From NCBI RefSeq assembly GCF_900250075.1, contig NZ_LT977071.1:434001-498000 (forward strand): a stretch of 64,000 nt of DNA, in the 5' to 3' direction. Below the pieces are notes generated by a model. It searched no databases. It was not told where the DNA came from and saw nothing but the letters and a program-made list of their open reading frames with translations. This document shows positions 8,102 to 16,563 of the stretch, piece by piece; the first letter of the stretch is position 1; every line of letters starts with the position of its first letter. A program made the position numbers and the translations under genes. The DNA is from Cupriavidus taiwanensis. Its GTDB lineage: Bacteria > Pseudomonadota > Gammaproteobacteria > Burkholderiales > Burkholderiaceae.

Positions 8102-9109
8102 ATGCCCAACAAAGTACGAGAGCCGGTACGGCGCATGACGCGCCGTGCCGCCCTTGCCGCCCTCGCGATCCCGCTAGCCGCTTTACTGATCCCCGCACAT
8201 GCGCAGACCTGGACACCCGTCAGGCCGATCCGGCTGATCGTCCCGTACGGGCCCGGCGGCAGCTCGGACGCCATTGCCCGCGCGATCGCGGCAGAAATGT
8301 CGAAGGGTCTCGGCCAACAGATCGTCGTGGACAACAAGGGCGGTGGCCAGGGTGTCATCGCCATGCAGGAAACCGCGCGCGCCGCGCCTGACGGATACAC
8401 ACTGGTTCTTGGTCACGTTGGCACGCTTGCCGTCAATCCCGCCATGATGCGCAAGCTTCCCTACGATCCTCTGAAGGACTTCACGCCGGTGACATTGCTC
8501 GCGAAAGTGCCGATGGTGTTCGCGGTCGGGCCTACCGTCCACAGCGATTCCATCAAGGCATTCATCGCCCATGCCAAGGCGAAGCCTGGCGCCATGACAT
8601 ACGGATCGGCGGGCAACGGGAGCGCTGGCAACGTTGCCTTCGAGATGCTCAAGCAGGTCGCGCATATCGATCTCGTGCACGTGCCTTACAAGGGCACCGG
8701 CGCCCAGATTACCGACTTGCTGGCCGGAAACATTGATGCCGCATCGGCGGGCCTGGCAGGGATTCTGCAACACGCCAGGGCAGGCAAGCTGCGCATCCTC
8801 GCGGTTGGATCGTCAAAACGCCTCACGCCGATTCCCAACGTTCCCACCATTGCCGAGGAAGGCTATCCCGGATTCGAAAGCTCTCAGTGGTTTGGGCTGA
8901 TGGCGCCTGCGCGCACGCCCACGCCGGTTGTCAGTCGTCTGCATGCCGAGGCAGTAAAGGCCCTGGCCAGCCCACTGGTGCGACAGCGACTTGCAGAGGA
9001 CGCAAGCACGCCTGTCGGTGCGGGCAGCGCCGAATTCACGTCATTCATTCGTACCGAGCAACAACGCTGGGGCACCGTCGTGCGCAGCGCGGGAATCCAG
9101 GCCAACTAA
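8102..9109 (+). CDS. Bug-family (tripartite tricarboxylate) periplasmic receptor
   Basis: A 335-residue extracytoplasmic solute receptor. The N-terminus has an arginine-rich stretch, a hydrophobic segment and an AHA|Q cleavage site, so it is exported; the RR before the hydrophobic core leaves Tat export open. Bug hallmarks follow: PVRPIRLIVPYGPGGSSDAIAR, AAPDGYTLVLG, the YGSAGNGS and HVPYKGTG ligand loops, and VPTIAEEGYPGFE. Orphan Bug proteins without TctAB membrane partners nearby, as here, are very common in this bacterial group. The ATG at 8102 has AGGAG upstream. The ligand is probably a carboxylate, perhaps the substrate of the dehydrogenase 20 bases downstream. Confidence 0.94.
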   Translation: MPNKVREPVRRMTRRAALAALAIPLAALLIPAHAQTWTPVRPIRLIVPYGPGGSSDAIARAIAAEMSKGLGQQIVVDNKGGGQGVIAMQETARAAPDGYTLVLGHVGTLAVNPAMMRKLPYDPLKDFTPVTLLAKVPMVFAVGPTVHSDSIKAFIAHAKAKPGAMTYGSAGNGSAGNVAFEMLKQVAHIDLVHVPYKGTGAQITDLLAGNIDAASAGLAGILQHARAGKLRILAVGSSKRLTPIPNVPTIAEEGYPGFESSQWFGLMAPARTPTPVVSRLHAEAVKALASPLVRQRLAEDASTPVGAGSAEFTSFIRTEQQRWGTVVRSAGIQAN

Positions 9110-9129
9110 ATCTTCAGAGAATATCCAGC

Positions 9130-10173
9130 ATGCAACAAGATCGAATCACGGTATCCGAAGCCGAACTCCGTCAGCTAGGAACACGCGCGTTCCAGGGCCT
9201 CGGCCTGGCCGAACATGACGCCAGCGATGTCGTTGACATCCTCGTACTGGCAGACCTCTTCGGGCTCAGCACCCATGGACTGTCTCGCATCGAATCCTAC
9301 GGCGAACGACTCCAGTCCGGCGGTATCTCGGCACGCCCCACCATTACCGTCGAACGCGCCGCGCCGGCGCTGGTAAAGGTCGATGGCGGCAACGCGGTCG
9401 GTCCGCTCGCTGGCATGAAGGCGCTGCGCGCCGCCATGGAAGTCGCCGGAGAATTCGGCATCGGCATGGCCTTCGTCCGGGGCAGCAATCATTTCGGGCC
9501 GGTTTCGCCGTACAGCTACATTGCGGCGGAAGCAGGGTTCGCCAGCATGATTGGCAGCAATGCCACGACGACCATCGCGCCATGGGGCGGAAGCGATGCA
9601 CGCCTGGGCAACAGCCCACTGGGCTTCGGCGTACCGGGGCATGACGGCCGCCACTTCCTGCTGGACATGGCAATGAGCGTGGCCGCGCGCGCCAAGATTC
9701 GCAATGCACTCAAGGCAGGACAATCCATTCCGGATTCGTGGGCCACCGACGCGCAAGGACGAAGAACCACCGATCCCAAAGCCGCCCTCGATGGCTTCCT
9801 GCTGCCGATTGGCGGGCACAAGGGCTATGGGCTGGCACTGATGGTCGATCTCTTCGCTGGATTGCTCTCGGATGCGGCGTACCTGACGCACGTCAAGTCC
9901 TGGGTCGATGCACCTGACGAACCCCAGAACCTTGGCCATTTCTTTATCCTGGTCGATACCAGGCGGCTGGGATCGGCGCAATGGCTGGCTGCCCGCATGA
10001 AAGACTTTGCCGCCATCCTCCACGGTAGCGCACCGGCCGAGCCTGGCAAGCCTGTCATTGTTCCCGGAGAGATCGAACTGGACAAGCTGGCGCGTCAGCG
10101 CGAAGCGGGCATCGCCATGGACCCGGCAGTGAAAGCACTACTGGATCGACATGCGAACGCGAAGACCAACTGA
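9130..10173 (+). CDS. Malate/lactate/ureidoglycolate-type dehydrogenase (Ldh_2 family)
   Basis: A 347-residue NAD(P)-dependent 2-hydroxyacid dehydrogenase of the Ldh_2 family. Markers are STHGLSR with the conserved histidine near residue 45, VRGSNHFGPV, MIGSNATTTIAPWGG and the nicotinamide-loop sequence GGHKGYGLALMVDLFAG. Family substrates include malate, L-lactate, ureidoglycolate, sulfolactate and 2,3-diketogulonate. Co-transcription with a Bug receptor suggests oxidation of an imported hydroxy acid. The ribosome site is weak (AGAGA). Its stop codon is in the same frame as the next gene, only 7 codons away. Confidence 0.9.
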   Translation: MQQDRITVSEAELRQLGTRAFQGLGLAEHDASDVVDILVLADLFGLSTHGLSRIESYGERLQSGGISARPTITVERAAPALVKVDGGNAVGPLAGMKALRAAMEVAGEFGIGMAFVRGSNHFGPVSPYSYIAAEAGFASMIGSNATTTIAPWGGSDARLGNSPLGFGVPGHDGRHFLLDMAMSVAARAKIRNALKAGQSIPDSWATDAQGRRTTDPKAALDGFLLPIGGHKGYGLALMVDLFAGLLSDAAYLTHVKSWVDAPDEPQNLGHFFILVDTRRLGSAQWLAARMKDFAAILHGSAPAEPGKPVIVPGEIELDKLARQREAGIAMDPAVKALLDRHANAKTN

Positions 10174-10194
10174 GATTGCACACTCGGAAGCACC

Positions 10195-10926
10195 ATGACA
10201 AATGACCATGCACGGCTCGAGCTTGCGCCGACGGGAATCCTTCGCGCCTCCATTAATGTAGGCAATCCTATCCTCGCAAACCTCGATGCCGAGGGAAATC
10301 CATTCGGCGTTTCAGTAGACCTGGCCGGCGAGTTTGCCCATCGCCTTGGCCTGCCGCTTGAGCTTGTCGTGTTCGATTCCGCGGGAAAGTCGGTCGATGC
10401 CGTCACGGCTGAGCAGGCTGACTTCGGGTTCTTTGCGGTCGACCCAGTCCGGGGGGCCGGCATCGCCTTCTCTGAACCTTACGTGCTGATCGAGGGCGCA
10501 TACCTGGTGAAGAATGAATCCCCCGTCCAGGCCAACGATGAAGTTGACCTTGCCGGACGCCGCGTCGTCGTAGGGAAAGGGAGCGCCTACGACCTTTATC
10601 TCACTCGTACGCTGCAACATGCACAGATCGTGCGCGCCCCAACGTCTCCATCCGTGGTGCAAACATTCCTGGAAGAAAATGCGGACGTCGCTGCAGGGGT
10701 GCGACAGCAATTGGAAGGAGATGCCAGGCGCACTGCGGGCCTGAGGTTGCTGCCGGGCCGGTTTATGGTCATACAGCAGGCAATGGGCCTCCCCAAAGCC
10801 CGCAGCGCTGAAGCTGTGGAATGGGTACGGCGGTTCGTCGAGGAGATGAAGGCCTCCGGCTTCGTTGCGGACGCTCTCAGGCGTCACGGCATCGAGGGCG
10901 CGTCGGTCGCACCCGCGAAATCATAG
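10195..10926 (+). CDS. Type-3 periplasmic-binding-protein-like protein lacking a signal peptide
   Basis: A 243-residue protein matching the amino-acid ABC binding fold (SBP_bac_3): GILRASINVGNPIL, GNPFGVSVDLAGEFAHRLG, ADFGFFAVDPVRGAGIAFSEPY, and the second-lobe DLAGRRVVVGKGSAYDLYL. Members are normally exported, but this one starts MTNDHARLELAP and has no hydrophobic leader. The upstream dehydrogenase ends in the same frame 21 bases before, so no longer form with a leader is possible. It should therefore stay in the cytoplasm, perhaps as a ligand sensor or an enzyme such as a cyclohexadienyl-dehydratase-like protein. It closes the Bug-Ldh operon. Confidence 0.8.
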   Translation: MTNDHARLELAPTGILRASINVGNPILANLDAEGNPFGVSVDLAGEFAHRLGLPLELVVFDSAGKSVDAVTAEQADFGFFAVDPVRGAGIAFSEPYVLIEGAYLVKNESPVQANDEVDLAGRRVVVGKGSAYDLYLTRTLQHAQIVRAPTSPSVVQTFLEENADVAAGVRQQLEGDARRTAGLRLLPGRFMVIQQAMGLPKARSAEAVEWVRRFVEEMKASGFVADALRRHGIEGASVAPAKS

Positions 10927-11061
10927 CGGGGGGTGCGAACGCGCCAACGCCGTGCTGCGCAACGAGCTGCTGGTGCTGCCGTTCGGGCCGTAGCATTCCA
11001 GACCCGTTCGGGGGATGCCGGCCTCATTTTCTCGACCGTTGCGGCGCTTTTGGCAGTTCTG

Positions 11062-11090
11062 TTGGATTTTGCAAGATGTACGCATACAAT
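11062..11090 (+). promoter_or_regulatory. Sigma-70 type promoter TTGGAT-N17-TACAAT
   Basis: A -35 (TTGGAT, 11062-11067) and -10 (TACAAT, 11085-11090) with the optimal 17-base spacer lie about 48 bases ahead of the lipoprotein start, in a locally AT-richer stretch. Confidence 0.6.
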
Positions 11091-11137
11091 GCCCCGGCGT
11101 CAGCCGATAGAGCTGGCGGACCTGGAGAAGAAGCAAA

Positions 11138-11740
11138 ATGCAGACGGGAAAACTGATGGCAGGGCTGGTCCTGGCCGGGTTGCTGGCCGGTTGTGAATCG
11201 ATGGATGGCGCAATGTCCTCCATCAACGGCGTGCTCGACGGCACCGGCGACGTGCTCAGCGGCGACTTCCGCATGCTGGCCGACCCCAAGCCGGCTTCGC
11301 TGGGCGACATCTGGGCCGACTGGAAGAAGAACGAAATCACGGCGAAGAAGAAGTGGGACGCGCAGGCGATCCTGGTGTCGGGCACGGTCTCGCGCATCAC
11401 CAAGGTCGACGGCCTGAGCATCACGAACGACACCATCGCGGTCTACTTCAAGGATTCGGTCAATCCGCAGTGCACCGGCAAGGCGCTGATGCGCGATGCG
11501 ATGCTGGTCAACCAGAAGAAGATCAGCAACCTGCAGACCGGGGACAAGATCAACGTGACCGGCGTGCTGGCGACCAGCGATTCCGAGTCGTACAACAGCA
11601 GCAACAAGGAATGCTATTTCGCCTTCGCCAAGTCGAAGATCGAAGCGGCGCCGGCAAGCACGGCAGCCACCAGCACGGCGGCCCCGTCGAAGGCCGCCAC
11701 CGGCACCAAGGCGAAATCGACCAAGACCAGCAAGAAGTAA
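11138..11740 (+). CDS. OB-fold-like lipoprotein
   Basis: A 200-residue lipoprotein with signal peptide and lipobox LLAGC (acylated Cys19). The middle part (about 70-165: AQAILVSGTVSRITKV, then GDKINVTGVLATSDS) has the layout of tRNA_anti-like OB-fold lipoproteins. The last 35 residues are Ala/Thr/Lys-rich and probably disordered or wall-interacting. Residues between the Cys and the OB region suggest a spacer anchored in the outer membrane. It is monocistronic, with its own sigma-70 promoter and a GC hairpin after it. Its molecular role is not known. Confidence 0.8.
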   Translation: MQTGKLMAGLVLAGLLAGCESMDGAMSSINGVLDGTGDVLSGDFRMLADPKPASLGDIWADWKKNEITAKKKWDAQAILVSGTVSRITKVDGLSITNDTIAVYFKDSVNPQCTGKALMRDAMLVNQKKISNLQTGDKINVTGVLATSDSESYNSSNKECYFAFAKSKIEAAPASTAATSTAAPSKAATGTKAKSTKTSKK

Positions 11741-11762
11741 GCAGCCCCGCGGGGACGCGCGC

Positions 11763-11788
11763 CGGCGGCCGGCATGAACCGGCCGCCG
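11763..11788 (+). terminator. GC-rich stem-loop after the lipoprotein gene
   Basis: A perfect 10-bp stem (CGGCGGCCGG at 11763-11772 with 11779-11788) and 6-base loop lie 22 bases past the lipoprotein stop. No T-run follows, so termination strength is uncertain. Confidence 0.4.
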
Positions 11789-11939
11789 CGCTCCATGCCC
11801 CCTGTGCCCGCTCCGCTGCGTGCGGGCCACGTCATACGCCGCCGTCAAGGCTGCATCCCTTACACGCTCTGAAACCCTTGCACGGACACCCGTCTGCCCG
11901 CTTCCCGTCTGCCGGGGCTCCGAGGCCATTCGGCCGCAC

Positions 11940-11953
11940 GGTACGAATCTTGC
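11940..11953 (+). promoter_or_regulatory. Sigma-54 promoter candidate before BON gene 1
   Basis: GGTAC-GAATC-TTGC fits the -24 GG / -12 GC pattern with exact spacing, 83 bases before the start codon at 12036. Pentamers TTACA (11860-11864) and TTGCA (11878-11882) lie 60-80 bases upstream and recur before other candidate members. Confidence 0.55.
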
Positions 11954-12035
11954 CCCTTGCTGGTATCCGCCCGCGGAGCCGGTGCGATTTTGCGCCGGTT
12001 TCTGCACATGGCGTTTTACTTGTCAGGAAATCAGC

Positions 12036-13130
12036 ATGGGCTACTACTACGATGAGCGTGAAGCGCGCGACCAGCGCGAGCGCCGCCAGGCATGGGACGA
12101 CGATGACTGGCAGCCGGAATCGGAACGCGACCGCTGGCAAGCGCAGCGCCGACGCCAGCAAATGACTCCGGGCCAGACCAGCTACGGCGGCCCCGCCCGC
12201 CCGGCCCGGGAATTCAATGAGCAGTACGGCGCCAGCCGCTACCCCGACTATCCCCGCGAGGGGCGCTACGGCAGCGACCTGCGCTACGGCCTGAACGGCG
12301 GCTACGGCTGGGAACGTGCCGGCGAATGGCGCGACCCGCAGGCCTGGGAACGCGACGACGAATACGCGGAACAGCAGTGGCGCCAAAGCGCCGAACGCGC
12401 CCGCGAGCCGCGCGAGCGTTATCAGGCGCGCGAGCGCTATGAGGGCCGCGGATCGTCACGCGACGAGGGCCGCGAGCGCTACTTCAGCGATCTGCGCAGC
12501 GACCGCCGCTACTGGACCGACCCGGACGACGACGAAGAGGAAGAACACCGCTACACGGTGCAAAGCCACAGTCCGGGCTATCGCCAGTACGCACAGCGGC
12601 GCGGCTGGGAGACCGATGAAGACCGGGACGACGATCGCGACGACGACCGCGAGCACGGCGTGCTCTATAACCTGGGCCGCCGCATCGGCGAAGTGGTGGG
12701 CGACTTGTTCGGCACGCCCGACGAGCGCGAACGCCGCGCCGGCCCGCGCGGCTACCAGCGCAGCGACGAGCGCATCCGCGACCAGATCTGCGAGCGGCTC
12801 AGCTACGCGCGCGGCGTCGACGTCAGCGATGTCAGCGTCGATGTCAACGACGGCGTGGTGTCGCTGACCGGCACCGTGCGTGACCGCGGCCAGAAGTACT
12901 ACATCGAGGACATGGCCGACGGCACCTACGGTGTCAAGGAAGTCAATAACGATATCCGCGTGCGCCGCGACAGCGACCGCCCGGGCGAGTCGTCCGGCGG
13001 CGCCAGGAGCGCGACCAGCGCAGCCGGCGCGGCCAGCACGAGCAGCGCCGGTAGTGCGGCCGGCACCACCGGCAGCACCACCACCGGCGGCAGCACCACC
13101 AGTCCGAGCGGCAGCACCTGGCGCGCATAA
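12036..13130 (+). CDS. BON-domain protein 1, highly charged
   Basis: A 364-residue protein. Residues 1 to about 235 are extremely rich in Arg, Glu, Asp and Tyr with no stable-fold look. A BON domain follows at about 243-315 (RIRDQICERL, VDVNDGVVSLTGTVRD, GVKEVNNDIRVR), then a Ser/Gly/Thr-rich tail. BON domains bind phospholipid or carbohydrate surfaces and occur in osmotic-stress proteins such as OsmY. There is no signal peptide. The start at 12036 (product begins MGYYYDERE) has AGGAA upstream. It is a paralogue of the BON protein at 41763, with the same layout of charged head, BON and low-complexity tail. A sigma-54 promoter candidate lies ahead and a strong terminator follows. Confidence 0.85.
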   Translation: MGYYYDEREARDQRERRQAWDDDDWQPESERDRWQAQRRRQQMTPGQTSYGGPARPAREFNEQYGASRYPDYPREGRYGSDLRYGLNGGYGWERAGEWRDPQAWERDDEYAEQQWRQSAERAREPRERYQARERYEGRGSSRDEGRERYFSDLRSDRRYWTDPDDDEEEEHRYTVQSHSPGYRQYAQRRGWETDEDRDDDRDDDREHGVLYNLGRRIGEVVGDLFGTPDERERRAGPRGYQRSDERIRDQICERLSYARGVDVSDVSVDVNDGVVSLTGTVRDRGQKYYIEDMADGTYGVKEVNNDIRVRRDSDRPGESSGGARSATSAAGAASTSSAGSAAGTTGSTTTGGSTTSPSGSTWRA

Positions 13131-13137
13131 GGCGAGC

Positions 13138-13168
13138 AGCCGGCGGAGCCTTCCGCCGGCTTTTTCTT
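13138..13168 (+). terminator. Rho-independent terminator after BON gene 1
   Basis: A perfect 10-bp stem AGCCGGCGGA/TCCGCCGGCT (13138-13147 with 13152-13161), a GCCT loop and a TTTTTCTT tract, 8 bases past the stop. Confidence 0.9.
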
Positions 13169-13192
13169 GCATCCCGTCATCGCCCATCCCGC

Positions 13193-14005
13193 ATGCCCGC
13201 GTCCACGCTGAAGATCGCCACTTTCAACATCAACGGCATCCGCAGCCGGGTGGGGGCGCTGTGCGACTGGCTCGCGCGCGAAGCGCCGGACATCGTATGC
13301 CTGCAGGAACTGAAGACCGCCGACGAGAGCTTTCCGGCGCGCGAGATCCGCGACGCCGGCTATGGCGCGATCTGGCACGGCCAGAAGTCCTGGAACGGCG
13401 TCGCCATCCTGGCGCGCGGCGCGGAGCCGGTCGAAGTGCGCCGCGGCCTGCCCGGCGACCCCGACGACAGCCACAGCCGCTACCTCGAGGCGGCGGTCGC
13501 AGGCATGCTGATCGGCTGCCTTTACCTGCCGAACGGCAACCCGCAGCCGGGGCCGAAGTTCGACTACAAGCTCGCCTGGTTCGAACGGCTGATCGCGCAT
13601 GCGCAGGAACTCTTCGACAGCGGCCACCCGGTGGTGCTGGCCGGTGACTACAACGTGGTGCCGACCGACCAGGACATCTACAACCCGCGTTCCTGGCGCA
13701 AGGATGCCCTGCTGCAGCCGGAAAGCCGCGATGCCTACGCACGCCTGCTGGCGCAGGGCTGGACCGATGCGCTGCGCCAGCACCATCCCGACGCGCCGAT
13801 CTACACCTTCTGGGATTACTTCCGCCGGCACTGGCAGACCAATTCCGGCCTGCGCATCGACCACCTGCTGCTGAGCGCCGAACTGGCGCCGCGGCTGCGC
13901 GACGCCGGCGTCGACCGCTGGGTGCGCGGCGAAGACCACCCCAGCGACCATGCGCCGGCGTGGGTGGTGCTGGGCCCGGCGGCGCGGCGCAAGCGCGCGG
14001 GCTAG
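13193..14005 (+). CDS. xthA: Exodeoxyribonuclease III (AP endonuclease family)
   Basis: A 270-residue member of the exonuclease III/AP endonuclease family that cleaves at abasic sites and trims 3' blocks in base-excision repair. The catalytic motifs are all present: ATFNINGIRSR, CLQELK with the metal-binding Glu, YLPNGNP, AGDYNVVPTDQDI, the DYFR segment, LRIDHLL and the final SDHAP with the catalytic Asp-His. Length is usual for bacterial Xth. It follows the BON gene's terminator; its own promoter is not obvious. Its end overlaps the convergent LysR gene by 4 bases. Confidence 0.95.
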   Translation: MPASTLKIATFNINGIRSRVGALCDWLAREAPDIVCLQELKTADESFPAREIRDAGYGAIWHGQKSWNGVAILARGAEPVEVRRGLPGDPDDSHSRYLEAAVAGMLIGCLYLPNGNPQPGPKFDYKLAWFERLIAHAQELFDSGHPVVLAGDYNVVPTDQDIYNPRSWRKDALLQPESRDAYARLLAQGWTDALRQHHPDAPIYTFWDYFRRHWQTNSGLRIDHLLLSAELAPRLRDAGVDRWVRGEDHPSDHAPAWVVLGPAARRKRAG

Positions 14006-14919
14006 CCCGCGGCCTCGGCCACCAGCTTGTCGCGGATAAAGCCCAGGAAGGCGCGCACGCCCTCGGGCAGCGTGCGGCCCGCCAGCGTCTGCAGTTCGAT
14101 CGCCCGGCTGCGCATGCCGCGTTCGCGGATGGACGCGGCATGCAGCTCGCCGCGGCGCAAGCGGTCGCCCACCGTCACGCTGCCCGAGATTGACAGGCCG
14201 CCGCCGTGCAGCACGAAGCTGGTCAGAGTCTCGAAGTGGTTGGTCACCAGCACCGGCTCGAACACTATGCCGCGCTCGCCGCAGGCCAGGTCAAACAGCT
14301 GGCGCACGGTGTTGTCGCCTTCGGGCAGCGCCAGCGGGTACGGCTGCATCTGCGCCAGCGTGACACTGCGAAAGCGCGCCAGCGGGTGATCGGGACGCAT
14401 GATGGCGATCACCGGCGCGGCCTGCCGGTGCGCGATGCGGATGCCCTGCTCGGCGGCGCGGCTGTACGTGATGCCGATATCCGCGTCGCCGTGCAGCACG
14501 ATGCCCGTGACATCGGCGGGAGGCGCCACGCGCACGTGGAACTGCAGGCCCGGATAACGCTGGCGGAACTCGGCGATGATGCGCGGCAGGAAGTCGATCG
14601 CAAACCCGGCGGAACTGGCCACGCGCACCCGGCCGCGGCGCAGGCCCTGCAGCGCGGCGATCTCGGACACCACGCGGTCGGCCTCCAGCGCGCCGCGCAG
14701 CGCGTAGGCCGCCAGCAGTTCGCCGGCGGCGCTGGCCACCATGCCGCGCGGGCGGCGATCGAACAGCGGCACGCCGAGCAGGGCCTCGAGCGCGGCGACC
14801 TGCCGGCTTACGGCCGACACGGTCACGTTGAGCCGCTGCGCCGCCTCGGTCAGCGAGCCGCTGCGCACCACTTCCAGGAAATAGCGCAGCGAGGTGTCCT
14901 GCAGGCGATGCGACAACAT
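14002..14919 (-). CDS. LysR-family transcriptional regulator
   Basis: A 305-residue LysR regulator with HTH at about 8-65 (SLRYFLEVVRSGSLTEAAQRL, then SAVSRQVAALEALLG) and an effector domain (GRVRVASSAGFAIDFLPRII, GDADIGITYS). It is divergent from the amidase and Bug receptor genes with two inverted repeats between them, so it is the likely regulator of that pair. Confidence 0.93.
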   Translation of the reverse strand: MLSHRLQDTSLRYFLEVVRSGSLTEAAQRLNVTVSAVSRQVAALEALLGVPLFDRRPRGMVASAAGELLAAYALRGALEADRVVSEIAALQGLRRGRVRVASSAGFAIDFLPRIIAEFRQRYPGLQFHVRVAPPADVTGIVLHGDADIGITYSRAAEQGIRIAHRQAAPVIAIMRPDHPLARFRSVTLAQMQPYPLALPEGDNTVRQLFDLACGERGIVFEPVLVTNHFETLTSFVLHGGGLSISGSVTVGDRLRRGELHAASIRERGMRSRAIELQTLAGRTLPEGVRAFLGFIRDKLVAEAAG

Positions 14920-14939
14920 GGGGGCGGGCTCCGGCCGGT

Positions 14940-15014
14940 TTGCGTTTTACGCAAGGATATTTGAAAAAATCGGCGATTGTGGGAAAGCACGGGTCGCCCG
15001 TATGCTTTTCCCAC
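14940..15014. promoter_or_regulatory. Two inverted repeats in the LysR/amidase divergent region
   Basis: TTGCG-TTTTA-CGCAA (14940-14954) is a perfect 5-bp repeat fitting the T-N11-A LysR box. A longer imperfect hairpin runs from GTGGGAAAGCACGGG to CCCGTATGCTTTTCCCAC (14979-15014), just ahead of the amidase start at 15037; it could be a second operator or a leader hairpin. Confidence 0.5.
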
Positions 15015-15036
15015 CCACCACCGGAGACCCTGCGCC

Positions 15037-16503
15037 ATGGCGCCTGCCCAGACCCCCTCTACCTCGACCGACCCGATCACCGACCTCGATGCCGTCGCGC
15101 TGTCGCGCGCCATCCATGCGCGGGACGTCTCCTGCGTGGAAGTGCTCGATGCCTTCCTCGGCCAGATCGACCGCCACAATCCCCGCGTCAACGCCATCGT
15201 CGCCGCGGTGGACCGCGATACGCTGCGCCGGCAGGCGCGCGCGCTGGACGACGAGCTGGCGCGCGGCGCCAGCCGCGGTCCGCTGCACGGGTTCCCGCAG
15301 GCGCCCAAGGACATCAGCCCGGCCGCGGGCATGGTCACCACCAAGGGCTCGCCGATCTTCGCCGGCCAGGTCAGCGACGCCGATGCCGTGATCTTCGAGC
15401 GCATGCGTGCCGGTGGCGCGATCTTTGTCGGGCGCACCAACTCACCGGAATTCGGCCTCGGCGGCCATACCTACAATCCGGTCTACGGCACCACCCGGAA
15501 TGCCTTCGACCCCACCCGCTCCGCCGGCGGCAGCAGTGGCGGCGCCGCAGTGGCGGTGGCACTGCGCATGCTGCCGGTCGCCGACGGCTCGGACATGATG
15601 GGGTCGCTGCGCACGCCCGCGGCGTTCAACCATGTCTATGGGCTGCGCACCTCGGTCGGCTGCGTGCCGCACGGCCCGGGCGACGAAGTGTTCTTCCAGC
15701 AGTTCAGCGTGGCCGGACCGATGGCCCGCAACGTGCCGGACCTGGCCTTGCTGCTGTCGGTGCAGGCCGGCTTCGATGCCCGCCTGCCGCTGACGCGCCG
15801 CACCGAGGCGCCCGGCAGCTTCGCGCTGCCGCCCGAGCGCGACTGGACCGGCGTGCGCATCGGCTGGCTCGGCGACCTCGGCGGGCACCTGCCCACCGAA
15901 GCGGGCCTGCTCGACACCTGCGAGCAGGCCCTCTCCGACCTGCGTGCGCTCGGTTGCGTCGTCGACGCGGCGCTGCCCGACTTCGACCTGGAACGCCTGT
16001 GGCGCGCATGGATCGATTTGCGCAGCTTCTCGGTTGCTGGCGCCAACGCGGCCCTGTACCGCGACCCCGCCAAGCGCGCACAGCTAAAGCCCGAGGCGGT
16101 CTGGGAAATCGAACGCGGGCTGGCGCTGCCCGGCACGCGCCTGTACGAGGCCATGGCCGAACGCAGCGCGTGGTACCAGGCGCTGCGCGCGCTGTTCGAG
16201 CGCTTCGACTACCTGGTGCTGCCGGCCGCGCAGGTATTCCCGTTCGATGCCAACTGGGACTGGCCGCACGCCATCGACGGCCGCGACATGGACACCTACC
16301 ACCGCTGGATGCAGGCGGTGGTGCCGGCCACCATGGCCGGGCTGCCGGCGCTGGCCGCGCCCGCCGGCTTCGGCCCGCAGGGGCTGCCCGCCGGCATCCA
16401 GATCATCGGCCCGGCGCAGGCCGACGCCGCGGTGCTGCAACTGGGCCACGCCTACGACCAGGCCGGCGGCTTCTCGCGCGTGCGCAGCCCCTGGCTGGGC
16501 TGA
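15037..16503 (+). CDS. Amidase (amidase-signature family)
   Basis: A 488-residue amidase-signature hydrolase. The Ser-cisSer-Lys triad is visible as the Lys in GFPQAPKDI, the cis-Ser in SAGGSSGGAAVAVA, and the nucleophile region GSDMMGSLRTPA, where the more usual TGGS is MMGS. The C-terminus PALAAPAGFGPQGLPAGIQIIGPA is characteristic. The substrate cannot be assigned; clustering with a Bug receptor and LysR suggests hydrolysis of an imported amide. The ATG at 15037 has GGAG at about 10 bases. Confidence 0.92.
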   Translation: MAPAQTPSTSTDPITDLDAVALSRAIHARDVSCVEVLDAFLGQIDRHNPRVNAIVAAVDRDTLRRQARALDDELARGASRGPLHGFPQAPKDISPAAGMVTTKGSPIFAGQVSDADAVIFERMRAGGAIFVGRTNSPEFGLGGHTYNPVYGTTRNAFDPTRSAGGSSGGAAVAVALRMLPVADGSDMMGSLRTPAAFNHVYGLRTSVGCVPHGPGDEVFFQQFSVAGPMARNVPDLALLLSVQAGFDARLPLTRRTEAPGSFALPPERDWTGVRIGWLGDLGGHLPTEAGLLDTCEQALSDLRALGCVVDAALPDFDLERLWRAWIDLRSFSVAGANAALYRDPAKRAQLKPEAVWEIERGLALPGTRLYEAMAERSAWYQALRALFERFDYLVLPAAQVFPFDANWDWPHAIDGRDMDTYHRWMQAVVPATMAGLPALAAPAGFGPQGLPAGIQIIGPAQADAAVLQLGHAYDQAGGFSRVRSPWLG

Positions 16504-16563
16504 GCCCCGCTGCCCGTCGATTCCGCTTGCCCCCATTCTCATAACTGCCGCTGGAGTGCCACG

